Shown here one piece after another: positions 7,769-16,012 of a DNA stretch of 64,000 nucleotides. Each line of letters starts with the position of its first letter. Position 1 is the first letter of the stretch. The notes below the pieces were generated by a model, which was given only the letters and a program-made list of their open reading frames with translations, searched no databases and was not told where the DNA came from. The translations under genes were made by a program, and so were the position numbers. This stretch comes from DATCLS01 sp036563805 (GTDB lineage Bacteria; Actinomycetota; Acidimicrobiia; Acidimicrobiales; VFJN01): assembly GCA_036563805.1 (NCBI GenBank), contig DATCLS010000026.1:1-64000 (forward strand). Reading direction: 5' to 3'.

Positions 7769-9582
7769 GGCCCGGGCCCCTCCCGGGACCCGTGCGGGTC
7801 GGCCGCCCGCGCGCGGGCCCTCAGCAGCCGGCGCACGATCTTCCCGCTGGTCGTGTGGGGGAGGTCTTGGTCGAAGGCGATGGCCCGGGGCGCCACGGCC
7901 GGTCCGAGCCGCCGCCGGGCGAACCCGAGCAGGTGGCGCCGGAGCTCCTCGCTCGGCGCGTGGCCGGGCCCGAGGGTCACGAACGCCGTCACGACCTCGC
8001 CGACCACCGGGTCGGGCACGCCGATGGCGCCCGCCTCGGCCACGGCGGGGTGGGCCAGCAGCGCGCTCTCGACCTCGGACGGGCCGACGAGGTGGCCGGC
8101 CGTGGTGATGACGTCGTCGGCCCGGCCGACGAACCACAGCCAGCCGTCCGCGTCCCGCCGGACGACGTCGCCGGTCAGGTACCAGCCGCCGGCGAAGCAG
8201 GCCCGGTAACGCGCCTCATCGTGCAGGTAGCCCCGGAACATCGACGGCCAGCCCGGGCGGAGCGCCAGCTCGCCCGCCACGCCGGGGGCGTCGACCGGCT
8301 CGACCGCGCCGTCGGGGGCGACGGCGGCCCGCCCGTCGGGCCCCCGGGCGAGGACGGCGGCCTCGACCCCGGGCAGCGGGCGGCCCATCGACCCCGGGCG
8401 GACCTCGGCCCCGGCCAGGTTGGCGACCATGATCCCGCCGGTCTCGGTCTGCCACCAGGTGTCGTGGACCGGCACGCCCAGCGCCTCCCGCCCCCAGACC
8501 ACGACCTCGGGGCCGAGCGGCTCGCCGACGCTGGCCACGAACCGCAGGCGGCTCAGGTCGTGGGCCCGGGCGAGGTCGGCTCCGGCCCGCATGAGCATCC
8601 GCAGGGCGGTGGGCGCCGTGTACCAGACCGTGACCCGTTGCTCCTCGAGGATGCGGTACCAGCGCGCGGCGTCGAGGTCGCCCTCGTCGACGATCGTGGT
8701 GACGCCGTGGGCGAGCGGGGCCACGAGCCCGTACGACACACCGGTCACCCAGCCCGGGTCGGCCGTGCACCAGAACACGTCGTCGGGGTGCAGGTCGAGC
8801 GCCACCGCCCCGGTGGCGTGGTGGGCCACCACCGCCTCGTGGACGTGCAGGGCGCCCTTGGGGGCGCCGGTCGTCCCGCTGGTGAAGTGGAGCAGGGCTC
8901 GGTCCTCGGGGTCGGTCGGCGGGATGGTGAACCGGTCCGACGCCGCCGCCAGCAGGCGGTCGAAGGCGAGGACGGGGCCACCCCTGCCGGGGTCGGGTTC
9001 GCCCGTCCCGGACCCGCCGGCGCCGGCTTCGCGCCCGCCGGACCCGGGCCCGCCGTCCCCGCCCACCAGCACCACGTGCTCGAGGTCCGGCAGCTCGTGC
9101 CGGACGGGGGCGACCGTGCGCCGGTAGAGCGCCGGCGTGGTGACCAGCACCCGCCCGCCGCTCAGGGCGAGGCGCCGGCGGACCGGCTCGGGCCCGTAGG
9201 CGGCGAACAGGGGACAGGCGACGCCCCGGTTCTTCAGCACGCCCAGCACGGTCACGTACAGCTCGGGCACCCGCCCGAGCAGCGTGACCACCCGGTCGCC
9301 CCGGCCCACGGCGAGGTCGCGCAGGGCGTTGGCGAACCGGTTGGTGGCCCTGGCCAGGTCGCCGTAGGTGGCGGCGGTGACCGACCCGTCGCGGCGCAGC
9401 CACCGCAGGGCCACCCGGTCGCGCCCCGGGCCGGCGGTGTGACGGTCGACGGCCTCGTGGGCGATGTTCAGGCCCCGGCCGCCGGGCAGCCCGTCGAGCC
9501 CGGCGCGGGCGTCGGCCCACGAGAACGCGGCCCGGGCCGCCTCGTAGTCGCCGACGGTGGGCACAACGAGGTTGGGCACCAC
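7765..9582 (-). CDS. Acetyl-CoA-synthetase-like AMP-forming ligase
   Basis: About 605 residues if GTG 9582 is the start (VVPNLVVPTVGDYEAARAAF resembles AcsA-type N-termini; the frame is open to 9807, and no good ribosome-binding site decides it). Core motifs are FTSGTTGAPKG (about 233-243), a DTWWQTETGG acetate-pocket motif, WYLTGDVVRRDADGW and TTSGKIVRR with the catalytic lysine. The family forms acyl-AMP and then acyl-CoA. A Gly/Pro-rich stretch of about 28 residues (around 8977-9066) interrupts the N-terminal domain. The gene overlaps the carrier-protein gene by 4 bases and shares a divergent region with gap that holds two DosR-type boxes. Confidence 0.85.
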   Translation of the reverse strand: MVPNLVVPTVGDYEAARAAFSWADARAGLDGLPGGRGLNIAHEAVDRHTAGPGRDRVALRWLRRDGSVTAATYGDLARATNRFANALRDLAVGRGDRVVTLLGRVPELYVTVLGVLKNRGVACPLFAAYGPEPVRRRLALSGGRVLVTTPALYRRTVAPVRHELPDLEHVVLVGGDGGPGSGGREAGAGGSGTGEPDPGRGGPVLAFDRLLAAASDRFTIPPTDPEDRALLHFTSGTTGAPKGALHVHEAVVAHHATGAVALDLHPDDVFWCTADPGWVTGVSYGLVAPLAHGVTTIVDEGDLDAARWYRILEEQRVTVWYTAPTALRMLMRAGADLARAHDLSRLRFVASVGEPLGPEVVVWGREALGVPVHDTWWQTETGGIMVANLAGAEVRPGSMGRPLPGVEAAVLARGPDGRAAVAPDGAVEPVDAPGVAGELALRPGWPSMFRGYLHDEARYRACFAGGWYLTGDVVRRDADGWLWFVGRADDVITTAGHLVGPSEVESALLAHPAVAEAGAIGVPDPVVGEVVTAFVTLGPGHAPSEELRRHLLGFARRRLGPAVAPRAIAFDQDLPHTTSGKIVRRLLRARARAADPHGSREGPGP

Positions 9583-9735
9583 CCCGCTGGGCCAGGGGCC
9601 GGACTTGCGGATGGTCGGCCCGCCCGACGGCGGGCGGGAGCCTTGCGGGCCCCCGGGCCCATCCGCTCGCCGACCGCCGCCCTCGGTGGTGCGTCGCACG
9701 GTCCGAGCATGCGGGCCGGCGTCCGGCCGGCGGAA

Positions 9736-9777
9736 GTGGCGAAGGTCCCGGCGCCGGCAAGAAGGGTCGTTCGGCCC
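9736..9777. promoter_or_regulatory. Two DosR-type boxes B1 and B2 in the ligase/gap divergent region
   Basis: B1 GTGGCGAAGGTCCC (9736-9749, weak left half) and B2 GGGTCGTTCGGCCC (9764-9777, flanked by A and T), 28 bases apart. B2 follows the GGGACTTNNGGCCCT style of mycobacterial DosR sites. They lie 69-110 bases before the gap start and could serve both directions. Confidence 0.55.
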
Positions 9778-9845
9778 TGCTCCCGGCGCCGGTCCGGCGC
9801 CGACCATGGGGGGACAGGGGGAGGGCCGACGAAGGGAGAGACCGG

Positions 9846-10844
9846 ATGACGCTGCGCATCGGGATCAACGGGCTCGGGCGGATCGGCCGCGCCGTCGTGC
9901 GGGCCGTCCACGAGCGGAACGACGACATCGAGGTGGTGGCGGCGAACGACATCGCCCCGGTCGAGCAGATGGCGCACCTGCTGCGTTTCGACTCGGTGTA
10001 CGGGCGGTTCCCGGGCGATGTCCGGGTGGAGGACGGCGGGATCGCCGTCGGCGACCACGTGATCCGGTACCTGACCGAGCGGGAGCCCAAGAGCCTGCCC
10101 TGGGGCGACCTCGGCGTCGAGGTCGTCATCGAGTCGACCGGCCGCTTCCGCGACCGCGCGGCGGCCGCCGCCCACATCGATGCCGGCGCCTCGTTCGTCG
10201 TGGTGTCGGCGCCGTGCAAGGGGGCGGACGCCACGTTCGTGGTGGGCGTCAACGACGACACGTTCGACCCCGAGGCCCACCAGGTGGTGTCCAACGCCTC
10301 GTGCACCACCAACTGCTTCGTGCCGATGGTCAAGGTGCTCGACGACGCCTTCGGCGTCGAGCGGGGCCTGATGACGACCGTGCACGCCTACACCGGCGAC
10401 CAGATGCTGGTCGACGGTTCCCACAAGGACCTGCGCCGGGCCCGGTCGGCGGCCATCAACATCGTGCCCACCTCGACGGGCGCGGCGCGGGCCACCGGGC
10501 TGGTCCTAGCGGCGACGCAGGGCCGGCTCGACGGCCAGGCGCTGCGGGTGCCGGTGGTGGACGGCTCGCTCACCGACTTCACCGCCGTCCTCACTCGGGA
10601 GGTCACACCGGACGAGGTCAACGAGGCGTTTCGGGCGTCGGCCGCCGAGGGGCGGCTGTCCCGCGTGCTCGACTACTCCGAGGAGCCGCTGGTGTCGAGC
10701 GACATCGTGGGCTCGCCGGCGAGCTGCACCTTCGACGCCGGCCTGACCCAGGCCATCGGGAACCTGGTCAAGGTGTTCGGCTGGTACGACAACGAGTGGG
10801 GCTACGCCCAGCGCCTGGTCGACCTGGTCCTGGTCATGGGCTGA
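9846..10844 (+). CDS. gap: Glyceraldehyde-3-phosphate dehydrogenase
   Basis: 332 residues, the usual GAPDH length. The N-terminal NAD site is GINGLGRIGR (6-15), the nucleophile Cys153 lies in SNASCTTNCF, and the end is YDNEWGYAQRLVDL. It interconverts glyceraldehyde 3-phosphate and 1,3-bisphosphoglycerate. ATG 9846 follows GAAGGGAGAG. Here gap stands apart from pgk/tpi and beside PEP synthase and dehydrogenases under shared palindromes. This suggests a condition-specific copy rather than the housekeeping operon. Confidence 0.93.
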   Translation: MTLRIGINGLGRIGRAVVRAVHERNDDIEVVAANDIAPVEQMAHLLRFDSVYGRFPGDVRVEDGGIAVGDHVIRYLTEREPKSLPWGDLGVEVVIESTGRFRDRAAAAAHIDAGASFVVVSAPCKGADATFVVGVNDDTFDPEAHQVVSNASCTTNCFVPMVKVLDDAFGVERGLMTTVHAYTGDQMLVDGSHKDLRRARSAAINIVPTSTGAARATGLVLAATQGRLDGQALRVPVVDGSLTDFTAVLTREVTPDEVNEAFRASAAEGRLSRVLDYSEEPLVSSDIVGSPASCTFDAGLTQAIGNLVKVFGWYDNEWGYAQRLVDLVLVMG

Positions 10845-10877
10845 CCTCGGCAGACCGGCGGCACGAAGCCTGCCGCG

Positions 10878-10917
10878 CCGCCCACCCGGCGGGATGCCGG
10901 CCCGCCCACCCGGCGGG
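10878..10917. repeat. 16-bp direct repeat, period 24
   Basis: CCGCCCACCCGGCGGG occurs at 10878-10893 and again at 10902-10917, in the gap between gap and the alcohol dehydrogenase. Confidence 0.8.
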
Positions 10918-10921
10918 CCGG
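10897..10921 (+). terminator. Hairpin downstream of gap
   Basis: CCGGCCCGCC (10897-10906) pairs with GGCGGGCCGG (10912-10921) across a 5-base loop. It is a likely terminator for gap and abuts box C, which then drives the next gene. Confidence 0.6.
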
Positions 10922-10933
10922 GACCAAGGTCCC
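10920..10933. promoter_or_regulatory. DosR-type box C (alcohol dehydrogenase)
   Basis: GGGACCAAGGTCCC has perfect GGGAC/GTCCC half-sites with the canonical 4-base centre, the best site in the window. It lies 85 bases before the alcohol dehydrogenase start. Confidence 0.7.
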
Positions 10934-11018
10934 GCGGCGCGTCGGGCGTCCGGCCCTATCCGGCGCCGCCGCCCGGGGCGCACGGTGGCTCTCGTCCGAC
11001 CGGAGAGAGGAGCGACGC

Positions 11019-12053
11019 ATGCGAGCGGTGGTGTTCCACGGTCCCGGCGCCAAAGCCTGGGAGGAGGTCCCGGACCCCAAGATCGAGGACGACGAGGACG
11101 TGATCGTCCAGATCGACGCCGCGACCATCTGCGGCACGGACCTCCACATCCTCAAGGGCGACGTCCCCGAGGTGGAGCCCGGCCGGGTGCTGGGCCACGA
11201 GGCGGTGGGGACGATCGTCGAGACAGGCGTCGGCGTGCGCAACCGGCGCGTCGGTGACCGGGTGCTGCTCTCGTGCATCACGTCCTGCGGGCGCTGCCCG
11301 TCGTGCAAGCACGGCCGGTACGGCCTGTGCACGGGCGGGGGCGGTTGGCTGTTCGGCCACCTCATCGACGGCGTGCAGGCCGAGCTGGCCCGCGTGCCGT
11401 TCGCCGACACGTCGACCTACGTCGTGCCCGAGGGGCTGTCCGACGAGCAGGTGCTCTACCTGGCCGACATCCTCCCCACGGGCTACGAGGTCGGCGTGCT
11501 CAACGGCGACGTCCAGCCGGCCGACGTGGTGGCCATCGTGGGCGCCGGGCCGATCGGCCTGGCGGCCCTGATCGGCAGCCGTCTGTACACGCCGCGCCAC
11601 GTGCTGGTGATCGACCCGGCCGAGGCCCGCCGCGCCGCCGCGGCGCGGTTCGGGGCCGACTCGGTCGCCCACCCCGACGAGGCCAAGCAGGCCGTGGACC
11701 AGCTGACCGACGGGCGGGGCGCGGACGTCGTCATCGAGGCGGTCGGCATCCCCGAGACGTTCCAGCAGTGCTGCGAGCTGGTCCGGCCCGGCGGCCGGCT
11801 GGCCAACGTCGGCGTCCACGGCCAGCCGGTCACGCTCCACCTCGAGGAGCTGTGGATCAAGGGCGTCACGATCACCACCGGGCTGGTCGACACGTTCAGC
11901 GTGCCGACGCTGCTGGACCTGATCGCCGCCGGGCGCATCGACCCGGTGGCGTTCACCAGCCACCGGTTCGCGCTGGCGGACGCCATGGACGCCTACGACA
12001 CGTTCGCCCGGGCGGCCGAGACCGACGCCCTCAAGGTGGTCATGACCCGGTAG
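11019..12053 (+). CDS. Zinc-dependent alcohol dehydrogenase (MDR family)
   Basis: 344 residues. Catalytic zinc ligands are the cysteine of CGTDLH (about 38) and the His/Glu of GHEAVG. The structural zinc lobe is the four cysteines of CGRCPSCKHGRYGLC. The Rossmann motif is VGAGPIGLAALIG, and VIDPAEARR gives an acidic residue that favours NAD(H). It oxidises alcohols or reduces aldehydes. GAGAGGAG precedes ATG 11019. The FGHLIDGVQAELARVP segment is common in the formaldehyde/medium-chain ADH group of actinobacteria. From memory, a similar ADH gene accompanies the DosR-like osdKR locus of Streptomyces. Box C and the gap terminator lie upstream. Confidence 0.9.
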   Translation: MRAVVFHGPGAKAWEEVPDPKIEDDEDVIVQIDAATICGTDLHILKGDVPEVEPGRVLGHEAVGTIVETGVGVRNRRVGDRVLLSCITSCGRCPSCKHGRYGLCTGGGGWLFGHLIDGVQAELARVPFADTSTYVVPEGLSDEQVLYLADILPTGYEVGVLNGDVQPADVVAIVGAGPIGLAALIGSRLYTPRHVLVIDPAEARRAAAARFGADSVAHPDEAKQAVDQLTDGRGADVVIEAVGIPETFQQCCELVRPGGRLANVGVHGQPVTLHLEELWIKGVTITTGLVDTFSVPTLLDLIAAGRIDPVAFTSHRFALADAMDAYDTFARAAETDALKVVMTR

Positions 12054-12094
12054 GCGGCGGCCGCCGGGGTACGCCGGCGCCGGTCGCCGGCTAC

Positions 12095-12130
12095 CCTGGC
12101 CCTGGCCCTGGCCCTGGCCCTGGCCCTGGC
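12095..12130. repeat. Hexanucleotide tandem repeat (CCTGGC)6
   Basis: Six exact, gapless copies of CCTGGC between the alcohol dehydrogenase stop and the promoter region of the acyl-CoA synthetase. Such a run is prone to slippage. Confidence 0.95.
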
Positions 12131-12162
12131 CGGCCGGCCCGTGCCGGCCACCCCGGAGAGGT

Positions 12163-12187
12163 GTGACGGACGGCCCTACCGGTAGGG
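12163..12187. promoter_or_regulatory. DosR-type box D overlapping a 14-bp perfect palindrome
   Basis: GTGACGGACGGCCC (12163-12176) is base-for-base the same as box H at 19457-19470, including the next T. It runs into the perfect palindrome CCCTACCGGTAGGG (12174-12187). Both lie 54-78 bases before the acyl-CoA synthetase start. Confidence 0.5.
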
Positions 12188-12240
12188 ACCCGGCCCGGCG
12201 TACGGTCGGGCCACGCGGACAGCGCCGGAAGGAGCCTGCC

Positions 12241-14154
12241 ATGCGGGCACGGACACGGCCCGGGCCGACGAGACAGGACGTCGAGGCGGCGAGGCGCCGC
12301 CCCGAGGTGAGGCCCCGCCCCGAGGCCGGCGAGGCCGGGGTCGGGGCCACCGGGCCCGCCGGCGCCACGGTGGTCGACCTGTTCAGCGACCGGGTGGCCG
12401 GCTGGGCCGGGCGGCCCGCCCTCCGTGAGCACGTCGACGGCCGGTGGCGCGCCATCACCTGGGCCGAGTACGGCCGGACGGTCGCGGAGGCCGCCGCCGG
12501 GCTGGTCGAGCTCGGCGTCGGGCCCGGCGAGCGGGTAGGGATCCTGGCCGGCAACCAGCCCCGATGGCACATGGCCGACCTGGCCGTCCTGAGCGCCGGG
12601 GCGGTGTCGGTGCCGGCCTACCCGACCGGCGCTTCGAGCCAGGTCGCGTACGTGCTGGACCACGCCGGCTGCCGGGCCTGCTTCGTCGGCGACCGCGACC
12701 AGCTGGCCAAGCTCCTGCTGGTCCACCGACGGCTGCCGGCGCTCGAACGGCTCGTCCTACTGGGCCCGGCACCGGACGGGCTGGACGACGAGCTGCTGCT
12801 GACGTTCGACGACCTGTGCGCCCTGGGCCGGGACCGCCTCGCCCGGGACCCGGACGCCGTCGCCGCCCGATCGGCGGCCATCGAGCCGGCGTCGCTGGCC
12901 ACCATCGTCTACACGAGCGGCACGACCGGCCCTCCGAAGGGGGTGCTGATCACCCACGCCAACGTGACAGCCACGATCGACAGCCTCGTACGGGCGGTGG
13001 CCGTCGGGCCCGACGACCGGTTCCTGTCGTTCCTGCCGCTGTCGCACATCGCCGAGCGGGTCGTGAGCCATCTCGGGCAGATCGTGTCGGGCGGCGAGAC
13101 CTGGTTCGCCCGCGGGCTGGCCACGCTGGCCGAGGACCTGCGGGCCTGCCGGCCGACGATCTTCTTCGGCGTGCCCCGGGTGTGGGAGAAGTTCCAGGCG
13201 GCGGTGGAGGACGAGCTGGACCGGGCGCCCCGGCCGGTCCGGGCGCTGGCCGGGCGCTACCTCGACCTCGGCCACCGCTGGGCCGGCCGGACGCTCGGCG
13301 CGCCCCCGCTCCGGCTCCGCGACCTCCTCGCCTACCTGGCGCTCGACCGCACCGTCGGCGCCCGCCTCCGGGCCGGCCTCGGGCTCGACCGGGCCCGCCT
13401 GCTCGTGTCGGCGGCGGCGCCCATCGACCCCGAGCTGGTGCGGTGGTTCCACGGCATCGGCCTGCCCGTCGCCGAGGTCTACGGCCAGACCGAGGTGTGC
13501 GGTCCGACGACGATGAACCGGCCCGGACGCATCCGGCTGGGGACGGTCGGCCAAGCCCTCCCCGGCGTCGAGGTCCGCATCGCCGAGGACGGCGAGGTCC
13601 TGGTGCGGGGTCCCAACGTGTGCCGCGGCTACCACGACGACCCGGCGGCCACCGAGGCCCTGCTCACCGGCGGCTGGCTCCACTCTGGCGACCTCGGCAC
13701 GCTGGACGCCGACGGCTACCTCCGCATCACGGGCCGCACGAAGGACCTCATCGTCACGTCCAGCGGCAAGAACATCGCCCCGCAGGACATGGAGACCCGG
13801 CTGCGATCCGAGCCGCTGATCTCCCAGGCGATCGTGGTGGGCGACGGCCGCCCCTACCTCGTCGCCCTGCTGGCGCTCGACGTGGAGGCGGCCATGGCCC
13901 GCACCGGCAGCCGGGGCGGCCACCCCGACCTCGAGGACCTCGCCGCCCACCCCGCCGTCGAGCGGGAGCTCCGGGAGGCGGTCGCCCGGCTCAACGTCGG
14001 CCGGGCGCCGATCGAGCAGATCAAGGCCTGGCGGGTGCTGCCCCGGGAGCTGACCGTCGCCGGCGGCGAGCTGACCCCGACGCTGAAGGTGCGCCGGGAC
14101 GTCGTCGCCGCCCGGTTCCACGACCTGATCGAGCAGGCCTACGCCCGGCGCTGA
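12241..14154 (+). CDS. Long-chain acyl-CoA synthetase (FadD15-like)
   Basis: 637 residues from ATG 12241 (GGAAGGAG upstream). Motifs: IVYTSGTTGPPKGV (about 222-235), FLPLSHIAERV, EVYGQTEVCGP, LHSGDLGTLDADGYLRITGR and DLIVTSSGKNIAPQ, which places it with the long-chain FadD15/AasS-type group. The first 45 residues are Arg/Pro/Gly-rich and not family-like. The enzyme activates fatty acids to acyl-CoA. Upstream lie the CCTGGC repeat and box D. Its 3' end overlaps the convergent small gene by 16 bases. Confidence 0.9.
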   Translation: MRARTRPGPTRQDVEAARRRPEVRPRPEAGEAGVGATGPAGATVVDLFSDRVAGWAGRPALREHVDGRWRAITWAEYGRTVAEAAAGLVELGVGPGERVGILAGNQPRWHMADLAVLSAGAVSVPAYPTGASSQVAYVLDHAGCRACFVGDRDQLAKLLLVHRRLPALERLVLLGPAPDGLDDELLLTFDDLCALGRDRLARDPDAVAARSAAIEPASLATIVYTSGTTGPPKGVLITHANVTATIDSLVRAVAVGPDDRFLSFLPLSHIAERVVSHLGQIVSGGETWFARGLATLAEDLRACRPTIFFGVPRVWEKFQAAVEDELDRAPRPVRALAGRYLDLGHRWAGRTLGAPPLRLRDLLAYLALDRTVGARLRAGLGLDRARLLVSAAAPIDPELVRWFHGIGLPVAEVYGQTEVCGPTTMNRPGRIRLGTVGQALPGVEVRIAEDGEVLVRGPNVCRGYHDDPAATEALLTGGWLHSGDLGTLDADGYLRITGRTKDLIVTSSGKNIAPQDMETRLRSEPLISQAIVVGDGRPYLVALLALDVEAAMARTGSRGGHPDLEDLAAHPAVERELREAVARLNVGRAPIEQIKAWRVLPRELTVAGGELTPTLKVRRDVVAARFHDLIEQAYARR

Positions 14155-14393
14155 GGCTCGTCCAGGTTGCGGTCCCGGTCCCGGGGCCGGCGGCCCGCCG
14201 GCAGGCCGTCGACCTCGCACTCGACGCCGGCGATCGCCGTCCAGGCGGTGACGGCCAGGGCCGCCTCGACCGCCGAGTCGAACCGCTCCCGTTCGATCAG
14301 CTCCCGCTCGCCGAGCTGTCCTTGGCGGTACACCCGGACCTCGATGGTGGGGGACCGGCCGGGCGGGGGCGTCGGTCGCCGGGGCGGTGCCAT
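14139..14393 (-). CDS. Small protein of unknown function (84 residues)
   Basis: From ATG 14393. A short strand TIEVRVYRQGQLGERELIERERF is followed by a helix DSAVEAALAVTAWTAIAG, VECEVDGLPAG and a charged tail. It starts 12 bases after the cupin stop and is probably co-transcribed with it. It overlaps the acyl-CoA synthetase tail by 16 bases tail-to-tail. No family recognised. Confidence 0.6.
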   Translation of the reverse strand: MAPPRRPTPPPGRSPTIEVRVYRQGQLGERELIERERFDSAVEAALAVTAWTAIAGVECEVDGLPAGRRPRDRDRNLDEPQRRA

Positions 14394-14404
14394 CGCGCTG
14401 GCCG

Positions 14405-14860
14405 TCAGGCGGGCCCCTCGCGCAGGTACAGGTAGAAGACGGTGACCCCGTCGGGTCCCCGGGGCGTGATGTCGTGGTCGACGCCGGCGCCGACGTGCAC
14501 GTAGGTGCCGGCGACGACGGGCCGGCCGGCCATCTCGCCCTCGCCGGCCAGGACCCACACGTGGTGGTGCGACCAGGTGTGCCGGTGGGGGCTCACCGCC
14601 GAGCCGGGCGGGACGTGCATGATGCCGGCCACCGACTTTCCCGACCGCCACAAGAGCTTGTAGGTCACGCCGTCGAAGCCCTCGAGCGGCTGCCAGGGCA
14701 GGGACTCGATCGTGGCGGGGTCGACGAACGTGGCGGCGGGCGTGGGGGTCGGCGTAGGGGCGGGCGCGGTCGTCGCCGCCGGTGGGGGCGCCGTCGTCGC
14801 AGTCGGAGGCCTCGTCCTCGTCGACTTCGTTGTCCTCGTTGTCGTCGTCATCATCGTCAT
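14405..14860 (-). CDS. Cupin-fold protein with Thr/Pro-rich N-terminus
   Basis: About 151 residues. The cupin barrel covers roughly 55-150. Its metal-binding motif is PHRHTWSHHHVWVLAGEGE (residues about 91-109), followed by GTYVHVGAGVDHDITPRG. Residues 1-45 are a Thr/Ala/Pro-rich run encoded in a GTC/ATC microsatellite (about 14815-14862), so the start ATG 14860 is uncertain; no good ribosome-binding site is visible. Cupins of this type bind a metal and may act on or sense small molecules. It diverges from the gene at 14961 across two DosR-type boxes. Confidence 0.7.
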   Translation of the reverse strand: MTMMTTTTRTTKSTRTRPPTATTAPPPAATTAPAPTPTPTPAATFVDPATIESLPWQPLEGFDGVTYKLLWRSGKSVAGIMHVPPGSAVSPHRHTWSHHHVWVLAGEGEMAGRPVVAGTYVHVGAGVDHDITPRGPDGVTVFYLYLREGPA

Positions 14861-14888
14861 CGTCCGCCCCGGCCCGGGCCCGGGGGCA

Positions 14889-14924
14889 GGGGCGACGGCC
14901 CCCGAGGGAAGGGACGAACGACCC
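14889..14924. promoter_or_regulatory. Two DosR-type boxes E1 and E2 (divergent cupin / 14961 gene)
   Basis: E1 GGGGCGACGGCCCC (14889-14902) and E2 GGGACGAACGACCC (14911-14924), starting 22 bases apart, so on the same DNA face. The pair lies in a 100-base divergent intergenic region. Confidence 0.6.
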
Positions 14925-14960
14925 TGCCGGCGGGCGGGGTCGGCGGTCGATCCTGGGCGC

Positions 14961-15473
14961 ATGAGGTTCCGGTTCTTCCGACGCGGCGCCGGGTCGGGCG
15001 GCCGCCCGGGACGGCGGGCGCCCGGCCGGTCGGGCCACGAGGCGGGCACCGGGCGGGCCGAGCCCTGCGCCTGGCGGGAGTCGGGGCTGGCGGACGAGGT
15101 CGAGGCGTTCCTCGCCGGCCGGCTGGCCGACCTGTACGCCGCGGCGGGGCGGCCCCCGCCCCCATGGGTCGCCATCAACCGGCTGGCGCACGCCGGCCGC
15201 GACGAGCTGCTGCACGTGGTCGAGGGCGAGCGCGTGCCCCCGTACCTCCACCCCTCGATTCGGGCCGCCCAGTGGCGGGTGACGGAGCGGTTCGTGGCCG
15301 GTGCGCTGCTGGCCCAGGCCCGGACGCCCGAGGAGCTGGCGGCGATCCAGCGGGAGGCGCTCGTCCCGGTCGAGCTGGCGCTCATCGAGCGCTCGAAGGT
15401 CGAGCGGCTGACCCCCGAGGCGGTGATCGAGGCGGGCGCCGAGGCGCTCGACGCCCGCCACCCGGACGCCTGA
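14961..15473 (+). CDS. Protein of unknown function
   Basis: 170 residues from ATG 14961, starting MRFRFFRR with a basic, Gly-rich N-terminus. A largely helical part follows (LADEVEAFLAGRLADLYAAAG, WVAINRLAHAGRDELLHVV, TPEELAAIQREALVPVELALIERSKVERLTPE). No clear ribosome-binding site was seen, so the transcript may be leaderless or the start may differ. Boxes E1/E2 suggest co-regulation with the dormancy genes. No family recognised. Confidence 0.6.
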   Translation: MRFRFFRRGAGSGGRPGRRAPGRSGHEAGTGRAEPCAWRESGLADEVEAFLAGRLADLYAAAGRPPPPWVAINRLAHAGRDELLHVVEGERVPPYLHPSIRAAQWRVTERFVAGALLAQARTPEELAAIQREALVPVELALIERSKVERLTPEAVIEAGAEALDARHPDA

Positions 15474-15536
15474 GGGCCGCCCAAGCGGCGGCCGGCCGGC
15501 GGGCGCTCGGCCGGCACCCCGGCCCGCGGGCGGCGG

Positions 15537-15986
15537 TCAGGCCGTCGCCGGCACCGACGGCTCGGGGTGGCCGAACAGCACCTGTCCGGTCACGGGCCGC
15601 ACGAGGTCGCTGAGGTCGGAGACCAGGTCGATCAGCAGGTCGTCGACGCTGACGAGCCCGAGGGGCCGGTCGCCGTCGACGATGACGGCCCGCCGCACGG
15701 CGTGGGTGCGGAACAGGGGCAGGGCGTCGCGCACGTCGGCGTCGGCCGGGATGGTGACGGGCTGGGTGGTCATGACGCTGTCGATCCGGGCGTCGGGGGC
15801 GATGCGGCGGGCGACGCCCCGCACGACGATGTCCCGGTCGGTGACGATGCCGGCGAGCCGGTCGTTGTCGTCGGTCACGATCAGGGCGCCGACCGCGTGC
15901 TCGTCCATGAGCCGGGCGGCCTCGGTGACGGTGCGGTCGCAGTCGATCGTGATCAGCGGCTTGCGGATCGTGCTGATCGCTCGCAT
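15537..15986 (-). CDS. CBS-pair protein (Hrp1-like)
   Basis: 149 residues made of two CBS repeats: the first about 8-60 (AARLMDEHAVGALIVTD ... GIVTDRDIVVRGVA), the second about 69-125 (VMTTQPVTIPADADVRDALPLF ... GLVSVDDLLIDL). CBS pairs bind adenine nucleotides or similar ligands and act as energy sensors. A two-CBS protein, Hrp1, belongs to the mycobacterial DosR regulon. AAGGAGG precedes ATG 15986. It is the last gene of a minus-strand series: ATPase, short peptide, frameshifted membrane protein, CBS protein. Confidence 0.88.
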   Translation of the reverse strand: MRAISTIRKPLITIDCDRTVTEAARLMDEHAVGALIVTDDNDRLAGIVTDRDIVVRGVARRIAPDARIDSVMTTQPVTIPADADVRDALPLFRTHAVRRAVIVDGDRPLGLVSVDDLLIDLVSDLSDLVRPVTGQVLFGHPEPSVPATA

Positions 15987-16012
15987 GGGGCGCCTCCTTC
16001 GGGGCTCGGTTG

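Noticed and set aside
12174..12187. CCCTACCGGTAGGG as a terminator of the adh gene
   Set aside because: Stem of 7 with no loop, lying just before the next promoter; operator is more plausible.
14815..14862. Acidic (Asp/Glu) and Val/Ile-rich readings of the GTC/ATC microsatellite in other frames
   Set aside because: Artefacts of the repeat; only the cupin frame connects to a conserved domain.
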